Assembly (NCBI GenBank): GCA_033961575.1
Contig: CM066732.1
Location: 112,284,687-112,348,686 of the forward strand
Direction of reading: 5' to 3'
Length of the DNA: 64,000 nucleotides
Origin: Aselliscus stoliczkanus
Taxonomy: Eukaryota; Chordata; Mammalia; Chiroptera; Hipposideridae
The position numbers and the translations under genes are program-made. Under the pieces are notes generated by a model, which saw only the letters and a program-made list of their open reading frames with translations, had not been told where the DNA came from and did not search any database. The first letter of the stretch is position 1. Every line of letters starts with the position of its first letter. Below are positions 60,840-64,000 of the stretch, in pieces.

Positions 60840-60928
60840 CTATTTGTAACCATAAAAACTGTCCTCTTGTTTCCAGGAATAGAGCAGTGGTATCGGTAAG
60901 TCTCTCCTTCTAACTTTTTCATATGATT
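60840..60928 (-). CDS. VPS13C: VPS13-family gene, fourth-from-last exon (start of C-terminal PH-like domain)
   Basis: An 89-bp internal exon on the minus strand. It follows a polypyrimidine tract and CAG acceptor just above 60928 and ends in AATAG before a GTATTA donor below 60840. Read from its first base it gives 29 codons plus two bases; its peptide includes YRYHCSIPGNK and VFMVTNR. The two spare bases (AG) join the first G of the next exon to make an arginine codon, so the reading frame is kept. VPS13 proteins are very large bridge-like lipid-transfer proteins at membrane contact sites, and their C-terminal DH-L/PH-like region helps target them to lipid droplets or mitochondria (family knowledge). 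VPS13C is chosen from remembered similarity of the C-terminus and because no GNA14 exon follows, as would be expected downstream of VPS13A. VPS13D remains possible. No further exon is visible between 60928 and 64000. Confidence 0.75.
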
Positions 60929-61297
60929 CTGGAAAAAAAACACAAAAAAACAAGACTCAAGATTTGGGTAGTACATGCACCCAAATAGTATTTGCAATAC
61001 TGTATGTTAGCTAATTATAACAATGCTAATTAAGAAAAGTATCATTAGAAACGAAAGCACAATTATACATATTTGCACATGAAGCCAGAAAAATATTCAT
61101 AGCATGTTTGTAAATTAACTTCCACGATGTCTTAAAAACAAGTAAGTATTAAATGCTTACTAAGTGATCTTCTAGTAACACACATTTCGTTGTGTGGTAA
61201 CTTAAGAGATTTTAGACTATCTACCAGAAATAGTCACACATTCTCATTTATGAGAATATGAACGTACGGGAATACAAAACTGGAGCATTAATATTAC

Positions 61298-61471
61298 AGG
61301 GTTCTTAACCTGTGGTCCATGGAAGCTCCTTGGGAGGGCTATGAACCACTTAAAACAGAATATAAAATTTTGAAAATGTGGTTCCATAACTTCTTTCAGA
61401 GGACAGTTCATATTTTACATCAGGTTTTCTTTAAAGGGTCTGTGATCCTTCTCAATAGTTAGGAACCGCTG
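61298..61471 (+). mobile_element. hAT-type MITE, about 174 bp
   Basis: Imperfect terminal inverted repeats GGTTCTTAACCTGTGG (left) and TAGTTAGGAACCGCTG (right) with GGTCTGTGATCC near the end, resembling the MER group of Charlie-type MITEs. Subfamily not assigned. Confidence 0.65.
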
Positions 61472-62539
61472 ATTTTACATAGAGGTAGATACACATAATA
61501 AAATTCCAAGATAACTGATATTTAATGTTTTTGAGTATTTAGTCTTACAGATTAAAGATGCATGAGAAGTATATGTATGTATCAAATTATGTTCCTGATA
61601 GAAAATACAATTTAATGATTATATTAATACAAACGTGATGAATTTCTAATAGCTGATACAATTTATTGCTAAAGACAATTGCAAGCATAAAATAATTCAA
61701 GTATAAATAGTAACACATTAAAATACATTTATTTACTTTTCCAAGTATCTCAAAACTATTGTGACGAATTAGTCAATACATTAAAAAGCACAAAATAGTT
61801 ATTTTTATAATGAATGCTAAGGAAATATTGACATTATCTATAATGCAGGATAAAAGATCAGATATATAAAAACACAGAACATAAACTAATAAATAATAAA
61901 TAAGACCTTAACATTTTATAACCAAGAATTCAACACCCATCGTACTGAAAGGATAATATGACCAATAATAATCACAAGCAGAGAAAGCACACTTATTATA
62001 ATTTCAATGTTTAAATACATGTTTTTTGAAAGTCCTTGATTCCAAGTCATTCTTTTAAAATTATGAAAAGCCATGAACAAAGATAAATCCCCAAAGAACT
62101 GGGGTCTCATCTTCAGAATGAGTCTCAGAGAGAAGTGAAGTTTAACAGTCACATGTTTTATATCTTGCCTGTGTGAATTTGCTAAATAAAATCTTGTAAC
62201 ATTTATAACTTAATTCCTTTAATAAAGAGAAAATGGGAAATAAATATAATAATTTAGTAGTACACTTATTTTCAGCTTTGAAATGTAAATATGTTAAAAT
62301 ATTTAGATTTGAGATGCACTGTACAAGAAATACTACCCACTTCCCATCTTTTATGCATTTTCATTTGTCATTAGGCTGTTGCTATCTTTAAACCATTAAA
62401 AGCTCTTAAAGTATGATTTACAATCATAATACATTATAGAAATCTTGTTTTCAGCACTACTAAAATCCACTACACTCTGAGATTCAGATTAAGATGTTCA
62501 GTCACTGGTGGCAGCAGGAGACCAGATTAGTGAATAAAA

Positions 62540-62901
62540 TATTCACTCTCTTCCTAAAATGCAACCTGAAGAATTTACAATATTTAGCAAAAGCATTGAA
62601 CTTTTTCAAGTAAATTCTAAAGAAATAATACAAGATATGAAAAAGCAATGTGTAGAACGATGTTTATCATAGCATTGTTACTATTATTAAAATAACAGAA
62701 ACAACTTGAATGTCCAGAACTGGGAATGGTCAAATGCACAATATAAGGTTACCTCAATAGATGGTAATGCAAGAATTAAGAAAGATGCATTTCTATGAAC
62801 ATGAAAAAATATACTTAAAATGAAAAACCAAGAAAGAGCATTTTAAATATTATATGTTCATAAGTAGGTGAACCCAGATGAATATTAAACAAAAACTGGT
62901 A

Positions 62902-62949
<48 letters not shown>

Positions 62950-62968
62950 GTGTGTGTATATATGTATA

Positions 62969-63009
<41 letters not shown>

Positions 63010-63110
63010 GATATATGTATATAAACAATATAAACAGTAATTGTCCTAGGAGAGGATAAGCAGAAGATATATCCTATAAAAACACAGTATATGATTTAGT
63101 AACTTTCAAA
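62540..63110 (+). repeat. Old L1 fragment with an internal microsatellite
   Basis: TAAAATAACAGAAACAACTT, GAATGTCCAGAACTGGGAAT and ACAATATAAGGTTACCTCAA are worn L1 ORF2-end motifs. The TG/TA repeat at 62903-63023 interrupts it. Confidence 0.6.
62903..63023. repeat. Compound (TG)n(TA)n microsatellite
   Basis: TG runs of about 18 and 11 units alternate with TA runs, over about 120 bp. Likely length-variable and able to adopt Z-DNA or cruciform-type structures (general knowledge of such repeats). Confidence 0.97.
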
Positions 63111-63274
63111 GCTGAGCATTAAATTAAAGAATACAGAGCAATACTCAGAAGAAAAAGAAAATGGAGTAAGTCAAAAGATTTCCAAATAAATTATTTAGGA
63201 GGTCTCATATTACAATGAGGTCTAGGAGGATATAATTTTACACTCTAGCGCTCTTTAATATTTACACATTATGT

Positions 63275-63350
63275 TATACTTGGTCTCTTAAGGACAGAAG
63301 TCTTATTTCCATTGTATATCCAGCACAGTCTAGATAATCAATAAATACAT
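63275..63350 (+). repeat. L2 LINE 3' tail
   Basis: TTAAGGACAGAAGTCTTATT, CCAGCACAGTCTAGATAATC, AATAAATACAT. Confidence 0.65.
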
Positions 63351-64000
63351 CACACATAACTGATTATAGCAAGATGGACAAGGGATGAAACAGCCTAAAT
63401 TTCTTAATTATCCATGCCTACACTTGTCACCCATGGGAAAAAAAAAATCACCAAGTCCTCTCACTAATGTACAATCACTCTATTTCTTCCAGTAATTATA
63501 ATGATACTTAAAGTTTAAAAGGTTATATGGTATCTTAACAAAAACTAATAAATCAGACAAGATTACTATATTTAGCTAAAAATAATAAAAAGCTTCTTGA
63601 AGTACTGTGCTTACTGACAAGCAGTTGTAAAAAGGGAAATCACAAGGAAAAGGTTAATAATATAACGAGCTAAACAAAAAGTAAACAATATGTAAAGGAA
63701 ACATTTTTAAGGAGTTATACAATTTCCCAAGTCAAGTCTCAATAAAACAATACATCCAGGAGAATTAAAAATCATTACTTTCACCTAAGAAGGAAGAGTA
63801 ATTATTAGTAATGACTTAAGACAGCATCTTGAATTAGCTATTGTGCTTGATTCTTACAGAAACTGTACATGTGGTGATATTTTTGTCAACCCTCAATTAT
63901 CTAGGCACAAGAAAAGTTTGTCAGCTACAGATTTAAGCTGGTCTTTGGATGTCATTCTTTTTTCTTTAAAGTGATTGTTTTAAACATGCAACATTTAATT

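Larger units (their letters stand above)
61000..64000 (-). other. Intron of the VPS13-family gene, extending beyond the window
   Basis: No exon with matching splice phase was found above 60928. The interval is AT-rich and holds an old hAT-type MITE, an old L1 fragment with a TG/TA microsatellite and an L2 tail (each listed separately). The preceding exon of the gene should lie past 64000. Confidence 0.55.

Noticed and set aside
61916..62152. Possible further VPS13 exon (78-codon minus frame)
   Set aside because: No matching acceptor/donor pair, and the peptide does not resemble the VPS13 C-terminal region.
1..64000. CRISPR arrays, operons, prophage or plasmid features
   Set aside because: No spaced identical repeats, and the repeat content and splice structure are clearly mammalian.

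Overview
This is mammalian nuclear DNA, most likely from a bat. The main evidence is a tRNA-derived SINE family that starts GGGCCGGCCGAGTGGCGC and, in its long form, ends in a CCCCAATAAAATCTTT-type tail before poly(A). I remember this tail style from rhinolophoid (horseshoe and leaf-nosed type) bats. That is memory, not a search. The window also holds MIR, L2, CR1/L3-like, L1, HAL1, ERVL/MaLR LTRs and hAT MITEs, as expected for a placental mammal. Nothing is prokaryotic or plasmid-like.

Only one protein-coding gene is supported. Four exons on the minus strand between 51169 and 60928 splice in frame with consensus sites into the last 132 residues of a VPS13-family lipid-transfer protein (the C-terminal PH-like domain). 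VPS13C is the best fit. The stop codon lies at 51169-51171 and the 3' UTR runs to lower coordinates. Everything from about 61 kb upward is intron. Everything below about 50 kb reads as intergenic DNA downstream of the gene, with no exon I could support.

Layout. 0-9.7 kb: an old ERVL LTR, MIR and L2 pieces and a 5'-truncated L1. 9.9-14.8 kb: a near full-length HAL1 ('half-L1') with 5' UTR, ORF1 and an endonuclease remnant but no reverse transcriptase; two long SINEs split it and its 3' UTR is internally repeated. 15-43.5 kb: MIR/L2, L1 fragments, a MER1-like hAT element, an ERVL LTR holding a mariner-type MITE, simple repeats and unique sequence. 43.8-64 kb: a visibly more AT-rich domain with most of the young SINEs, nested LTR/L2/SINE insertions and the VPS13 exons.

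The less ordinary points are these: a 34-nt tRNA-half-like insertion without poly(A) between perfect 17-bp target duplications; two SINEs sharing one outer target duplication; short and long SINE classes that part at the same CCCTC position; and the HAL1 element. I found no clear evidence of a wholly new biological system.
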